Positions 52,101 through 63,055 of a stretch of DNA of 64,000 bases are shown one piece after another. The stretch covers positions 248,001-312,000 of the forward strand of contig RBKR01000005.1 of NCBI GenBank assembly GCA_004835665.1, in the 5' to 3' direction. The stretch comes from Phoma sp. XZ068. Taxonomy: Eukaryota > Ascomycota > Dothideomycetes > Pleosporales > Didymellaceae. How positions within the stretch are numbered: position 1 is the stretch's first letter; each line of letters begins with the position of its first letter. The notes beneath the pieces are model-generated. The model did not search any database, had not been told where the DNA came from, and was given only the letters and a program-made list of their open reading frames with translations. The position numbers and the translations under genes are program-made.

Positions 52101-54203
52101 ACAAGCGAGGACCTTAACGATCTGCTTGCCCTCGATGAACTTTTAGATCATGTCATGGATGTTATGTCCGTTGCAAACGAGTTGATGCTCGACCGCCTGT
52201 CGCAGATCTGTCAGAGGCTGATCGGTCGTTATGGTACGTACACCCATAACATATGCGGACTCAAGCTGACCAGATTCCAGTCAATGCTCGTAACGTCTGC
52301 TCACTGCTCACTGCTGTAGCACCAAGTTCTGTCGCAGAGTTCAAGGATGCAGCTCTAGAGTATGTCTGCCTCAGCTTGGAGGCAGTCATGCAGAATGGGT
52401 AAGTGGTTGGCTATTTTACTTTTTTGGCGACTTCTAACTCTGACCAGATCCTTGGACGAGCTTGATGACGATCTACTACAAGAATTAAACGAAGTTGCAC
52501 GTGAGAACCAGCTCGCTTATTTGCCCTTCGCAAGAAGCGGGCGGGCTGAAGCTCTGCTCTTCGAGCAGTATCCTGAGCTTGCAGAGAGGATTGAGCGAGG
52601 CAAGCGTGCCAAAATCGACGCCATCGTACTTTCCAACAAGTACGCCAGTGCTGATACACCATCCGCCTCTTTCAGGGCTCAAAGTCTGGAGGAGGTGTCG
52701 GCTTCCCCACTACGCCAACGCAATCGAAGACGAATATCTAACCATGCAAAGGCCGATGCAAAGAGCCCAGCGTTGTCCCCACAGCTAAAGGGAAAAGGTT
52801 CCGTGGCGGACTTGATGTTCGAGATGTCAGATGGCGAGGACGAACAAGATGCATCAACGGAAAGGATCAGACCTCCCCGCTTCACCGAAGGAGTAGGGAA
52901 TCCCAGCGACCAGCTGGCTGACACACCTGGATCTCCATGGCCCGCTGCGGTTAAGCAACGACAGTCCACCTTTCAAAGCAACGTCGAAGACGGCTTCATT
53001 TCCCCAAGCTCGCTGCCACCCAGCGCGCTCTCAGGGACGAGGACGCCGAGTCAGCCGTGGGGCACGGCTCCGTTGGCCAGTGAAAAGTTGGACCTCAGGG
53101 ACATCATGGCTCAGACCTCGAGTGATCAGCCCTCTGGTCTGGCACTAGGTCTTGCACGGGAAGAACGTGAACGTGCTCGCGCTGCTCAGCCGAAGATGTC
53201 GCAGAAGGAGCGAAAGCGGCTCCAGCAAGCTCAGCAACAGGGGATTAAGATCGAAGCTGTACAGCCGGCACCGCCAGCTGTCTCTCCATGGCAAGCTGCA
53301 TCATACAGAAAGCCAAGCGCTGTTCAGATCATGGCTTCCACGGCAGCGACGCCTCCACAGCAAGCTTCACCACAACCATCGCCGCAGCCATCTCAAGCTC
53401 AGAGCACACCGCAGCTTACCATGCGCCAAACTATCGCCAAAGGTAAAGGCAAGGGGAAAGGCAAAGATAAAGATGCCAATCCACCAGACGCATCTTCCCC
53501 AGCTCGACCTGCCGCCTCTGAACGTGGCATGTCTGTCTCGAACACACCAATTCCAGTACCTATGTCTGTTCGACACATTCCCCTCCCTTCGCACTCGCCT
53601 ACCTCACCAAGTCAAAACCTCAGCATGATGGAAATTCTGTCGCTGCAAGAGGCGGAGAAGTCATCAATCCGTGATGCAGCTGCCAAGCGTAGTCTAGAAG
53701 AGATTCAGCAAGAGCAGGAGTTCCAGCAATGGTGGGAAGCAGAAAGCAAACGTGCAATCCAAGAAGAAGAGCAGGCTAAGAGGGCGGCCGAACGCGCTGC
53801 AAAAGCTGCCGGACGAGGCAGAGGCAAGGGTCGCGGCGGTAGTACAAGCACAAGTGCCGATGCTGCTGGAAGGCCACCAAAGACCAAAGAAAGCAAGAAG
53901 GAGAAAAATCATGCCGATACACAGGACAGCCAGCGAAAAGAAAAGTCAACGCCCAAGCCACGAGTACCGAAGCCCCAAGCAGTGGCGGCTCAGACAACGC
54001 CCGTTCAAACGCCCAACCCTCAAGCACCAGCATTCGTTCCCCCAACGGGTCAAAAGGCCGATAGTGCTGCCATGAGTACCCGCGGAAGAGGCCGTGGAGC
54101 GCATCGAGGCGGACGGGGTGGTGCTGCACGAGGCGCGAGACCGCAAGGCGCACCAAGAGATGTGCAGAGTGCACCTGCTGTGTCTGCACAACATGCATTG
54201 TAG
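49119..54203 (+). CDS. ankyrin-RCC1-double BTB protein (IBTK/Btb1-like)
   Basis: Three exons (49119-52233, 52281-52398, 52448-54203) give 1662 residues. Order: two ankyrin repeats (GLTILHHAASS and GWTPLHRAFYFGNIAIARLIL, about 88-150); RCC1 repeats (about 230-540: VYTFGSNKNVTLGFGD, LYMCGHGTGGRLGIG, IFSWGNNAFGQLGY, LYTFGKNDGQLGI); BTB1 (YDMVIGSTLSDVRLPAHEFI, about 767); BTB2 (DIIVDLADGEMLLHSDVVC, about 915); then a BACK-like helical part and a 600-residue disordered tail. This is the layout of metazoan IBTK and fission-yeast Btb1, which act as Cullin-3 substrate adaptors. The tail is unusual: GKGKGKGKDKD, a charged helix around residues 1470-1510, and Arg-Gly boxes (RGRGKGRGG, RGRGRGAHRGGRGG) as in RNA-binding proteins. 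A ubiquitin ligase role is inferred from architecture. Confidence 0.93.
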
Positions 54204-54431
54204 TTGTAAGATTTGTATGTCTTTGCGCATAGCATTGCGATGATACTGTCGATACCCAATTTAAGAATTAAGCATACTGTGGCGCTGTCTTGTGTCATGC
54301 GTGTGGAGATTCCACGGGTAATCTGCAACTCATTAAATTATTCTAGGACTACTATATACATATTATCGAACACAACTATTCTCTTAGGATGTTACAGCCA
54401 GATTCCCCTACGACAAAAGCCGACTCCGCAG

Positions 54432-56467
54432 CTATATGTACCACCTTCGCCTATCCAAACCTACAACCCGCCCATCGTTCGCCGCCAACGCAATAACACC
54501 TACCGGCTCCTTCGGACAGACATCACCTAGTCTTATGGGAAGGTTCTGAAGTAACGCCGTCCGTTCCAAACCATGCAACGTTGTACCACCCGTAGGCGTT
54601 GGTATATACGGATTCAGCATCGTCAAACTGCTCGCATACCCGATAACATCTGGGGCAACCGAAAGATACTTCAGCACCAGCCCTGCATACGCAGCCACCA
54701 AGAGTACCAGCGAGCACCCCAAGAGCACGCCGAACCACTTCCAACTGACCCGGTAGACGTCTTTGCGGTGGCTGGCAAGACTCATAGTGGCGTTGAATTT
54801 TATCGGAGACTGGTCTTCGCCCGTGATGTTATCCGACGTGGCCTTATCCAGATTGCCCGCGAGCGCGCGCGCAGCGTACGTCGACTGAAAGAAAGAATTC
54901 CACAGGATGGTTAAGCGCTCTGCGAAGACATCGGCGGGGAGTTCGAACAGGTTGACGTTTTTGTACATGTGGGTGCCGATGAAGTTGGAGGGGTCAAGCA
55001 TCCACTTCTCCATTACGGTGGCGCCGCGCAGGCTGGCTACGCCGATGGTGTCAACGCTGGTTATGGCGCTCATGTGGCTTAGCATGATGGTGCCGCGGAC
55101 GTAGTCGTCTGTGTCTTGCGTGTAGCCGTCGGTGAACATGTCGAGTTTGCGGAGGGCTGTTGCTCTGCATGTGGAGCCTAGGCACTCTATGTTCGCTTCT
55201 AGGTGGTCGTAGGAGTACTCGCAATGCGCAACAGACGTTGAGTTTACGTCTGGGGTAGTCGATGATTTGCTGACAATGGGGCATGGATAAGAAGGGCAGT
55301 TTTTGGTGTGGCATACGGTGTCGTCCGGGCACTCAGGTTGCGGAGTGGTACTTTCCAGGAGCCATGTGCTGCGAACCATTCTGCCGGCGGAGACTGTCCA
55401 ATCACCTTCTTCTCGGCTGTTGTTAAAGCAGCTGATGTCAAACTGCCTCGCTCTGATCTTGAAGTGATTCATTGAGTATTTGGTAAACGGTTCGCCATTG
55501 AAGGCTGATACAGGGATACCGATCAGTGAGGCCCACCTAACGTTTGTGCTGTTATAATCGGGAACTGGTTTCCATTCATCAGGAGTGCTGTTCTCGATAG
55601 CTCGATATGCTGGGAGCTTGACATTGCCCCACAGGTCTGCGCTGGTTGTTTGGAAGTCACCGCTGCTCAGCAATGCACCCAAAAACAACGGCGTAAAAGT
55701 ACTGCGCCCACTGTTGATGGAACTAGCACCACCCATAGTGGTCCCTGCGATGTTTAGAGGGCTGAGGTAACTCAGCGTCTGAGTTGTGTTGAGATAGTGC
55801 TCCTCCTGCTGGAGCACTCGCAGCGCGGATTGCCCGCCGAAGGGCGAAAGAAGCCATACAAGAATCGAGCATACTCCCACGACACTGAAGCTGCGAAGGC
55901 AGACCTGACGTTCGACAGCGGAGAAGACTGACTGGCAGCCGACTAGTTGCTCGAGTCGTCCAAGCGTGGTACCACGTTCTGCAAGGAAAATCCCCAGGTG
56001 CCGAAAGAACCGTCCCATCAGAGCTGCGAAAAGCAAAGGGAAGATGGTAGGTGTATAGAGCAGCATCTCCTCAAGCTTGTGATTGCTCGGCAGTGTGACC
56101 TTTCCATCTAGCCTTGCGACTATCATGGCAAGAACTGATGCGGTCAGTATCTGTGCTCGTATCTTTGGAAAGTGGACGTACTGATGAACAACAACGGAAA
56201 CGAAGCTAGAAAAAAGTCGAAAATGAGTATGGAGCTCCTCAACGGCGTCAACGCTGCAATCTGCTGGGAATGAGCCGGCCAATTGTGCACAGTCTCTTCA
56301 CGAGGAGGTAACTCGGCCTTGGACTCGCTGTGTTTGATATCTGCATTTTGAAATGGCCCTGGTGGTGGCGCAAAGCTATGAGTTGCGTGGTCATCGTTTT
56401 TTGGATTCAATTCAATGTTCTCGAAAGGGGGGTTTTTTCTTCCACCGCTGAGTGGAATGTACGGCAT
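54432..56467 (-). CDS. multi-pass membrane protein with large loop
   Basis: Two exons (56467-56182 and 56134-54432), joined in frame across a 47-bp intron with a TACTGAC branch point, give 662 residues. The intron interrupts the first membrane segment (ILIFDFFLASFPLLFI, then ILAMIVARL). Three hydrophobic segments lie in the first 250 residues, a long Cys-containing polar region (about 250-540) follows, and a final segment is at about 560-585 (WFGVLLGCSLVLLVAAYAGL). The N-terminus is a cytoplasmic, charged leader. It belongs to the general class of uncharacterised fungal membrane proteins with a big lumenal loop and has the same layout as the gene at 3527-5206, although I cannot show sequence homology by eye. 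Function unknown. Confidence 0.88.
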
Positions 56468-57166
56468 GGCGATACGAAACAGGAGCCTAACGCAGTGATA
56501 TCAAGGACTGCAGTATGGCTTGGCTTGAGAATACGGGGCGATGCGGCTCTGGTATACTGAAAGAGTGCTGGCAAGCCACACTGCTATGTCGAGGTTCAAG
56601 CTGAACGCATGCTGGCCGCAGTGGGGCCAGGTCGCTGCCGATGTGAGACCGCAATGCTGCCCTTGTAATCCCGTAGGCTTCCGATTGACAAACTCATGTT
56701 CACTCGGTTGTTGGACGAAGTGAAGTAGTTGAAGTTGCAGCAGTCGCTCGATTTAGGTTGGCGTCGATGTTGCAAGTCGCAGTCATCTCTTTTGCGTATT
56801 ACTGCTAATCATGAACGGGACAATAGCTGGGATGAGTGCGCGAGGAAACGCTGGAGTGTCAATGCTGTGGGGGCACCAGTGTGGGTAGTGATAGGCAGTG
56901 ACAGGCCAAAAATAGAATGGATTCTGGTAGCCTGGGATTTCAGGCCCTCGAAACACCTGCGCGACACATGCAATATATGACATACTGTCGCCTGCTAGGA
57001 GCTTTGTAATATGTAATGCAGGGGTTGTTATATGTTCAATCCAAGATGGCAATGAATCTGCATCTCTAGAACTGCAGCAAAAGTACTGAAGTGACTGACG
57101 TGTTCGAAGAGTCTCTCCTGAAAATCCTTGCCATTCTCTGATTTTAATATTGGAACTAAAATTTCT
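56468..57166. other. intergenic
   Basis: About 700 bp upstream of the membrane-protein gene and downstream of the Thg1-like gene, both on the minus strand. No supported gene. Confidence 0.5.
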
Positions 57167-57985
57167 TCACCAGAACTTGTCTGTTACCAGCTTCAAGTTT
57201 TCTACCGAAAACGTTCTTACACCTCTCTCTTCGACCCTGGTCCTTATTCGTAATGTCTTTTCCACCTGGCCTGTCTTCAAATTCACGCCCTCATGCTCAA
57301 CCTGCTCTCGCTTCAACAAGCACCCTTCAATCGCCCATCGTGGCACTGCTTCTTCAAAAACGACGTCTTTTTCTTTCTTCATCATCTCCATTAATTCATT
57401 CGTCGTCTTCCCATGCATCTCTTTGGTTGAGTACATCGTGCGTGCAAAGGCATTAACCGAGTTACGCACAGCATCGTTGCGACATCTCCACAATATGCAA
57501 TTCAATGCCTCCTCGACGGACGGAACAGCAAAGAATCGTGCATCGAAGTGCGCAGTTCCCAACCGCTCGAAGGCCGAGTCCTTCACTTTTGGCTCTAGAC
57601 TTGTGGTCATAAAGGCAGCAAGATGTGTATTGAACCGAACCGAACAATAGCTCGCCGCCAGACTCGACAACTTTTGAACTCTTTCGTTGAAGCACTGCAC
57701 GCCGGTAGGAAAGACCAACGTTATCTCGTCGGACTGTGTATATGCAACGGTCGCGGACGGAAAGTATGCGAGTAGGTCTGTGCATGCTGCAATCATCGCA
57801 TCGTGTATGCGTTCATCGAAGGGCCGGCAGAAGTGGCTGGTGAATTTAGAGAACGCATGACCATCGAGGCGTAGAACAATTGGTGATCCAGAGGGAAGAG
57901 AGAATTCGAAAGAATCCTCGTATTGCTTCATGCGAGCTGCCAGGGTTGGAGCACTAGGCCTCAGCTGTGGCGTCGTCTGTTCCAT
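57167..57985 (-). CDS. Thg1-like 3'-5' polymerase (TLP subgroup)
   Basis: A single exon, 272 residues from the ATG at 57985. The catalytic palm has VLRLDGHAFSKFT (metal-binding Asp about 41) and AYTQSDEITLVF (Asp-Glu about 86). These match tRNA-His guanylyltransferase and Thg1-like proteins, which add nucleotides in the 3'-5' direction to tRNA 5' ends. The eukaryotic Thg1 signature HINNLYNT is absent. In its place is WRCRNDAVRNSVNAFARTMY followed by STKEMHGKTTNELMEMM, which I associate with the bacterial/archaeal-style TLP group that repairs truncated tRNA 5' ends. There is no clear targeting peptide; the first 20 residues are Pro/Gln-rich. It is therefore probably not the essential cytosolic THG1, which should lie elsewhere in the genome. 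Confidence 0.85.
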   Translation of the reverse strand: MEQTTPQLRPSAPTLAARMKQYEDSFEFSLPSGSPIVLRLDGHAFSKFTSHFCRPFDERIHDAMIAACTDLLAYFPSATVAYTQSDEITLVFPTGVQCFNERVQKLSSLAASYCSVRFNTHLAAFMTTSLEPKVKDSAFERLGTAHFDARFFAVPSVEEALNCILWRCRNDAVRNSVNAFARTMYSTKEMHGKTTNELMEMMKKEKDVVFEEAVPRWAIEGCLLKREQVEHEGVNLKTGQVEKTLRIRTRVEERGVRTFSVENLKLVTDKFW

Positions 57986-58238
57986 CTTTGGGTATTGGCT
58001 GTTCAAAGGTGATCGTTTTCGTGTAAGGTATGGGCGTTGTTGTTCGGACGAAGTGTAAGTAGTACGACTGAGTCATCTTCATGCTCACGTGCTTTCACCA
58101 TGACGCAAAGCTCTATTGGACACAAGCCAAGTTTCTGTGTTGCTGGACCACTAGCAGGCGCAGTCAATAATTAACAGGATAAGCATTGTTCGACTTGAAG
58201 TTGATTAGGCCTAATGCCGGCATAACGACATACACCGC

Positions 58239-59632
58239 TTAGGTTGAGGCAGCGGCTCCCTTCTCCTTCTCAGCATCATCCTGTAATCGCTCGTCTTCTT
58301 TTTTGGGTAAATTTTTCAAGCAGGGCGCATTAAACAACCGGCCGTTCCAAGCTCCTCTGGCTGTGCCGGCGGCAACAACGCACCATAGTAAAATCACCGC
58401 AACGGCGAAGATCGTACCAAGAACCTTGAAAAACAAACTTGGAAAGATGCGCCCAAACTCGATGGTGCTCAAAGCCATGACTCCAAGAGGAAAAGTAAAG
58501 CCCCACCAACCCATGTTAAATGGGAAAGGCCGAGACTTATAAATTGACGCGAGAGCAAAACACAGCCAAGTCAGTCCGAAAGCCCACATGATGAGGGCAA
58601 TGAACGTTCCGACCACAAAGAAGATGTCACCTGCGACAGGCATGTCGGAGAAGAACTCAGTCTGTCTGAAGACGCGACGCGCAACGGTTCCGAGGTATGT
58701 GATAGCATATCCACCCATTCCAAGGGGACCAAGAGGTAGGAAGGATGAGACGACAATTTCACGAGGTGGCAATTTGTGGAGTGCAAGACGCGTATAGTAC
58801 ATGACTAGCACTGTCATAGCCAGTGGTGTACTCATTCCCCACATGATGTACGATGCGATCAATGTACCAAGCGCGTTGTCAGGGTCTGGGAGATGTTCAG
58901 CTACTCGAGCACCAGTTCCGGCAGCGACAATTGACGCAGCGATAGGTAGCAGCTGGACAGCTGTGATCCGATCCAGGTTTTGTCGATTAGTCGCCGAGAT
59001 CAACAAGACAGTGAGCGAAATCGTAACTGTAACAGACACAATTGAGTCGATGATCCAGCAGATCCATGCAAACGTTACGGCCCAAGGGCCCCAGTACGGA
59101 ATGCACAATGTGCACCAGGCGGAGATGAGCGTTGCAAAGCCCATCGGTATCGTTCCGAGGAAGAGTGAATTTGTGCTGTCGGCGATCATGACGGTCCAGA
59201 TTTCCGGATATAGCGTGTATCTCATCACAGAGATGAGAAATGCACAAGTGAACAAGATAGCGTTAAGAGCAAGGAACATGACAGCGAGCCAGTAGAGCCA
59301 TTCACCCTTGAAGGGAATTGCAGCGAACAGCAGCGAGACGACTCCAGTACCCATCGTTACGCTAAACCACGATGGCGAAAAGTTCCTCACTATCCTGCGC
59401 CAGCCGACCTGCGTGTTGTCAGGTACGAACTAGAAGTTTGAAAGTCAATGCATACGTCGTACTTTGTAAGACTCGATTCCGACGGTTCCGTCTTCTGTGT
59501 ACTATTTGAAGGCTTTGTAGACACCTTTACATTGCCGTTGGATCTTTGTCGGCTAGGTGAAATGCGCTGTGCTGCTGGTACGCTTTGTGCAGGGTTGTCG
59601 GAGCCAATTCGCTCCAGCTCGAAATCATCCAT
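58239..59632 (-). CDS. Ssu1/TehA-type transporter (sulfite or dicarboxylate)
   Basis: The main exon, 59429-58239 (396 codons), starts FVPDNTQVGWRRIVRNFSPSWF, the usual opening of fungal SLAC1/TehA carriers, and has about ten membrane segments. The first exon starts with the ATG at 59632 (MDDFELERIGS). A donor at 59530 (GTAAAG after 34 codons) joins in phase to the acceptor CTAG before 59429 and gives about 430 residues; nearer donors are out of phase or leave too short an intron, so the junction is tentative. Motifs such as VTMGTGVVSLLF, MADSTNSLFLG-like IADSTNSLFLGTIPMG and GYAITYLG match the Ssu1 sulfite-efflux and Mae1 malate families. The C-terminus is a charged tail. Divergent from the F-box-like gene at 60087. 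Confidence 0.9.
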
Positions 59633-60086
59633 GATCGCGACAGTAGCAACTTACTGAGTGACACACAGCAAGCGCGACGGTGAGTGGTGAAGCAAACATC
59701 AGGGGACGAAGGCGACAGACGTGAGGCGCCGATGATGGTTGCGGAGAAGAGTCCGTTACTTGCCGCTCACGTTGAAGTTGATTCCACGTGATGATGCTGG
59801 TGATTGGGCGAATTGGCAGTCCAGCCTCACTTCTAGCCCCACCCGTCTCACACAGCTCAACCTTCAGCCTGCTTGACAAACAAGCAAACCTCGTACCGAC
59901 AACATCATTCGCAGACCTTCCATGGACATCTTACCACATTACAATCCGTTGCGCACACGTCCTACGGGCCCATGGAACCACGGGCTTCCTCAGCCGCTTA
60001 GCCTCGTACCCTGATCCCCGCACCAGATCCTGCAGACCCTGAAGTACCAGGACCCTTATCGATCCACCAGACATTCCGGGAGCACC
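59633..60086. promoter_or_regulatory. divergent intergenic region, transporter / F-box-like gene
   Basis: 454 bp between divergent ATGs; both promoters must lie here. A plus-strand frame at 59788-60042 is open but has no homology I recognise. No TATA box identified. Confidence 0.5.
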
Positions 60087-60914
60087 ATGACCGGCTTCCT
60101 GGACTTGCCTCTCGAACTCAGAAACTATGTGTACGACATACTCCTCCATGAAGGTCTTACTCCGTCCTTCCGAGGGGTAATGGTTGTGTCAGAAGCCTAC
60201 GTCAAACGTGACCTTCCATTGAAGTCTTACCGTGGCCTTCTCCTTGTCTGCCACCAAACATATCATGAATTCAAAACAGCCATTCAGCATCTCGCAGCCT
60301 CGAAGCAACTGCATTACGAATTAGACATCACATTCTCCCACGGCCGTCCCTACTTCTCATTAACATGGAAGCGCTTCGCCGCCCTCTCACCAATCATCAA
60401 CCACCTCCTCATCAACGTGGACCTGCGCATCCAGGAACCGCTGGGCACATCCGAACACATACCGCACGACCACGAACTGGCGCATCTTATAGAAGACCTT
60501 CCTGAGTCATTTGCCGTGCAATTATTTGATTACATAGCTATCCTTCTCAAATCACTGTTCAACCTACTGCTCTCTGGAAATTCGAACACGTCCATCCTGT
60601 ACACGGAGTCCATGACGCTCAATCTGCGTACCCCAACTCGCTTGACTTTATCCGGAGGGAGCCACCATAATCCGCATGGCTGCTCGCGCAGAATTCCGGT
60701 GGAAAAGCACGAGGTTACCAAACTATGGACGACAATGCGGAACACGCTGCAGGCGACGAGCAAGGGGTTTCATGCGTTCGAGGCGAGGAAGTGCGAGGAG
60801 CTGTTCCCAAGGATTCAGATCGGTTGTTTGAGGTTTGCGACGGAGGATCGCGTTTGGGGGGAAGGGCACAATCTTATTCTTGCCGAAAGAGACTTTATGT
60901 GGCTGAAGTATTGA
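60087..60914 (+). CDS. F-box-like (2EXR-type) fungal protein
   Basis: A single exon, 275 residues. The first 25 residues, MTGFLDLPLELRNYVYDILL, are the degenerate F-box/2EXR opening seen in large families of fungal proteins, followed by a short Leu-rich segment with LLLVCHQTYHEF. The rest has no recognised domain; it is helical, with one Cys-containing strand region near the end. Such proteins may act as SCF ubiquitin-ligase adaptors, but most are uncharacterised and the Skp1-binding ability of this one is not shown by sequence. Confidence 0.8.
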   Translation: MTGFLDLPLELRNYVYDILLHEGLTPSFRGVMVVSEAYVKRDLPLKSYRGLLLVCHQTYHEFKTAIQHLAASKQLHYELDITFSHGRPYFSLTWKRFAALSPIINHLLINVDLRIQEPLGTSEHIPHDHELAHLIEDLPESFAVQLFDYIAILLKSLFNLLLSGNSNTSILYTESMTLNLRTPTRLTLSGGSHHNPHGCSRRIPVEKHEVTKLWTTMRNTLQATSKGFHAFEARKCEELFPRIQIGCLRFATEDRVWGEGHNLILAERDFMWLKY

Positions 60915-61299
60915 CACACTCAGGTCCAATGTTATGGAGACGAACCATAGACGAATTCTACGAAGGATGAAAGACGAACGAGAACGTAGCATCAAAGCGT
61001 ATGAAGCATTTACGGCGTTTGTTTATTTTTAGTATAGCGCAGCATAGGACTTTTCAAATATCGCACATAGATCCGCCATGAGGGCACGTTCAATCACATC
61101 GAGTTTGGTAGCAAAGAAACGTGATTGATGACAGTACTACATACTATTTGTTCCAGGGCTTAATACCGAAGCCAAGTACAATTTACTCCTGCTCGCCTAA
61201 CACCTCTGAAGCCGGACCCATCTAATGAATCTGCGGTACGCCTTGGTTGCTCACAATTTCGCAAACTATACCTGCCTCGTTACCGCCATCATTCCCGCC
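60915..61299. other. intergenic, convergent 3' ends
   Basis: Between the F-box-like gene and the Bys1 gene, which converge. Nothing seen beyond likely 3' UTRs. Confidence 0.5.
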
Positions 61300-61755
61300 C
61301 TATGCGGCGCAGACCTCGAGCGTCAAGCCAGTCTCGCCAAAGTAAGATGATGTGTGAACCGGTCCCGGTGCACCGTCCCACTCAATCGAAGGGACATCTT
61401 TGTCCTTGTCACCCTTGACAGTGATCTTCTCACCCCAGAAGTCGAAACCGTAGGCGGTGCTGAGGTCGTAGTAGAGGCTTTGGCCCTTGTTGTATGTGTA
61501 GCTGAGGTGCAGTATGGGTTTGGCAGTCCAAAGAGCGGCGGAGGTTCTGCCGATCTTGATCGCAGTGCCGATGCCCTGAAAGTATTCCTCCTCGGTCCAG
61601 CGGGTATCCGGCTGCACCTTGGTTGTGTTGCCACTAGTTTGCCCGACTGAGGTGACGAAGAGATCGAAGTCGCAGTTGTTGTGGATGACGATGGAAGGTG
61701 CGGCGAGCGTGGTGGCCGCGAGGGCAAGGCTACTGATGAAAGTGGAGAAACGCAT
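61300..61755 (-). CDS. secreted Bys1-domain protein
   Basis: A single exon, 151 residues, starting with a signal peptide (MRFSTFISSLALAATTLAAP, cleavage expected near residue 19). The mature part matches the Bys1 / thaumatin-like beta-sandwich family: IVIHNNCDFDLFVTSVG, GIGTAIKIGR, ILHLSYTY and a C-terminal LTLEVCAA. Two Cys residues, near the N- and C-termini, can form one disulfide. The founding member is the yeast-phase-specific protein of Blastomyces. Homologues are common small secreted proteins in plant-associated ascomycetes, with no known activity. Confidence 0.92.
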   Translation of the reverse strand: MRFSTFISSLALAATTLAAPSIVIHNNCDFDLFVTSVGQTSGNTTKVQPDTRWTEEEYFQGIGTAIKIGRTSAALWTAKPILHLSYTYNKGQSLYYDLSTAYGFDFWGEKITVKGDKDKDVPSIEWDGAPGPVHTSSYFGETGLTLEVCAA

Positions 61756-63055
61756 ATTGTATAAGATGCTGGCCGAAAGCTGCTTATTGTGTGAAGAATG
61801 GGGCTGCTAACTGTTGTGGTTCAGGTTGATGCTAGGAATGCTATAGCCAGTACGGATCCTTCTCTTATACTTGTTAGAGGCGCCTTCCTCAGCACTCAAC
61901 ACTTGTCAATTTTTGTAACATGGCCACATTTCAAAGCTGATAGTTCTTGGCAATGCTCTTGTACTCGGGCACCGCCTCATGTAAGGTACCGCAATTGTCC
62001 TATCACAAGCCCGTGACAATGGTGCCGTACTGTCCAGCTAGGGCTATTTTCTCTGGGAAATCGAGAACCGACTTGCGAGATGTGATAAGAGCCAAGAGAT
62101 GGACAAGGCAAGGTTGAGCTGTGCCTAACCTGTGTGGCACTAAGACCTTCAATATGATCATGTTGTGGTACTAGGGGCTCGATGCAGGTACAAATGCAGG
62201 TACGAGTTCATGGTCGTACCCGTCAAGATGGCTGTTTGGAAAACGCAAATGGCGAATGACTTGTGGTAACAAAACGCAGGGAGGTCAGATGTGGGGATCA
62301 TTAACAGAGGGATTGTAGACTCTGAAGATCATGGGAGATTATTATAACCGTTCACAATGTTGTCAGGTATTGCGTGCCAACATTATTGTGAGAGACTTCA
62401 TATAGTACGGTACGAGCGTTCCTGAACGAACCTGTCAACTGTCAAAACGAGGTGATTGTGTTCGGCTCGCTGCAGCTTTAATGATCACAGTACTACTACA
62501 ACAAGGGGGCAGGTCCACCAGCATGTAGCAATCAAATTTAACTTCGTGCACGGTGAGACATTGCAGGAAGTGTCATTGATAGGTGGCTGCCAACAGCGTG
62601 GCCGCCGGCATCGAGCACGCTCAGGAGACGCGGAGAGAACGTGATGCCCTTGTTAGTGGAGCGAGGGATGTATTCGCCATATCAGGATAGTAAGTGGTGG
62701 GAGTAAGGGTCGTGACCAGACGCGTGCCAGTCAACCAAGGCGGTGTCGCGCGTGAGTTCAAGCGTATCGTCAGATTCATTAGAGGTCGTTACATCACGGG
62801 AGTATGTGGAGGAGTCGCGGTGCGTCGCGGAATGACTAAGACGGCTCAGCCGGAGAGGTAGGAACGCTCGGCTTAACGCCCGCGGCCGCAACCAAACCTC
62901 GGCCCAGTTCCCCACGTTCCGCAACGTCAAGCTCCTGTGCTCCGCATAAAACTGCGGAAGCAGGCCGCCATGTGACAGTCGCTATTCGACTCGCTAGAGC
63001 CAACTTTCTCTGCAATACTCCCACCTTCATAGTGCAACCTTCCTAGCTGAACACT
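61756..63055. other. intergenic, gene-free
   Basis: About 1.3 kb with no supported gene between the Bys1 gene (minus strand) and the thiolase gene (plus strand), which diverge. The last 200 bp, GC-rich, should hold the thiolase promoter. No RNA or repeat identified. Confidence 0.5.
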
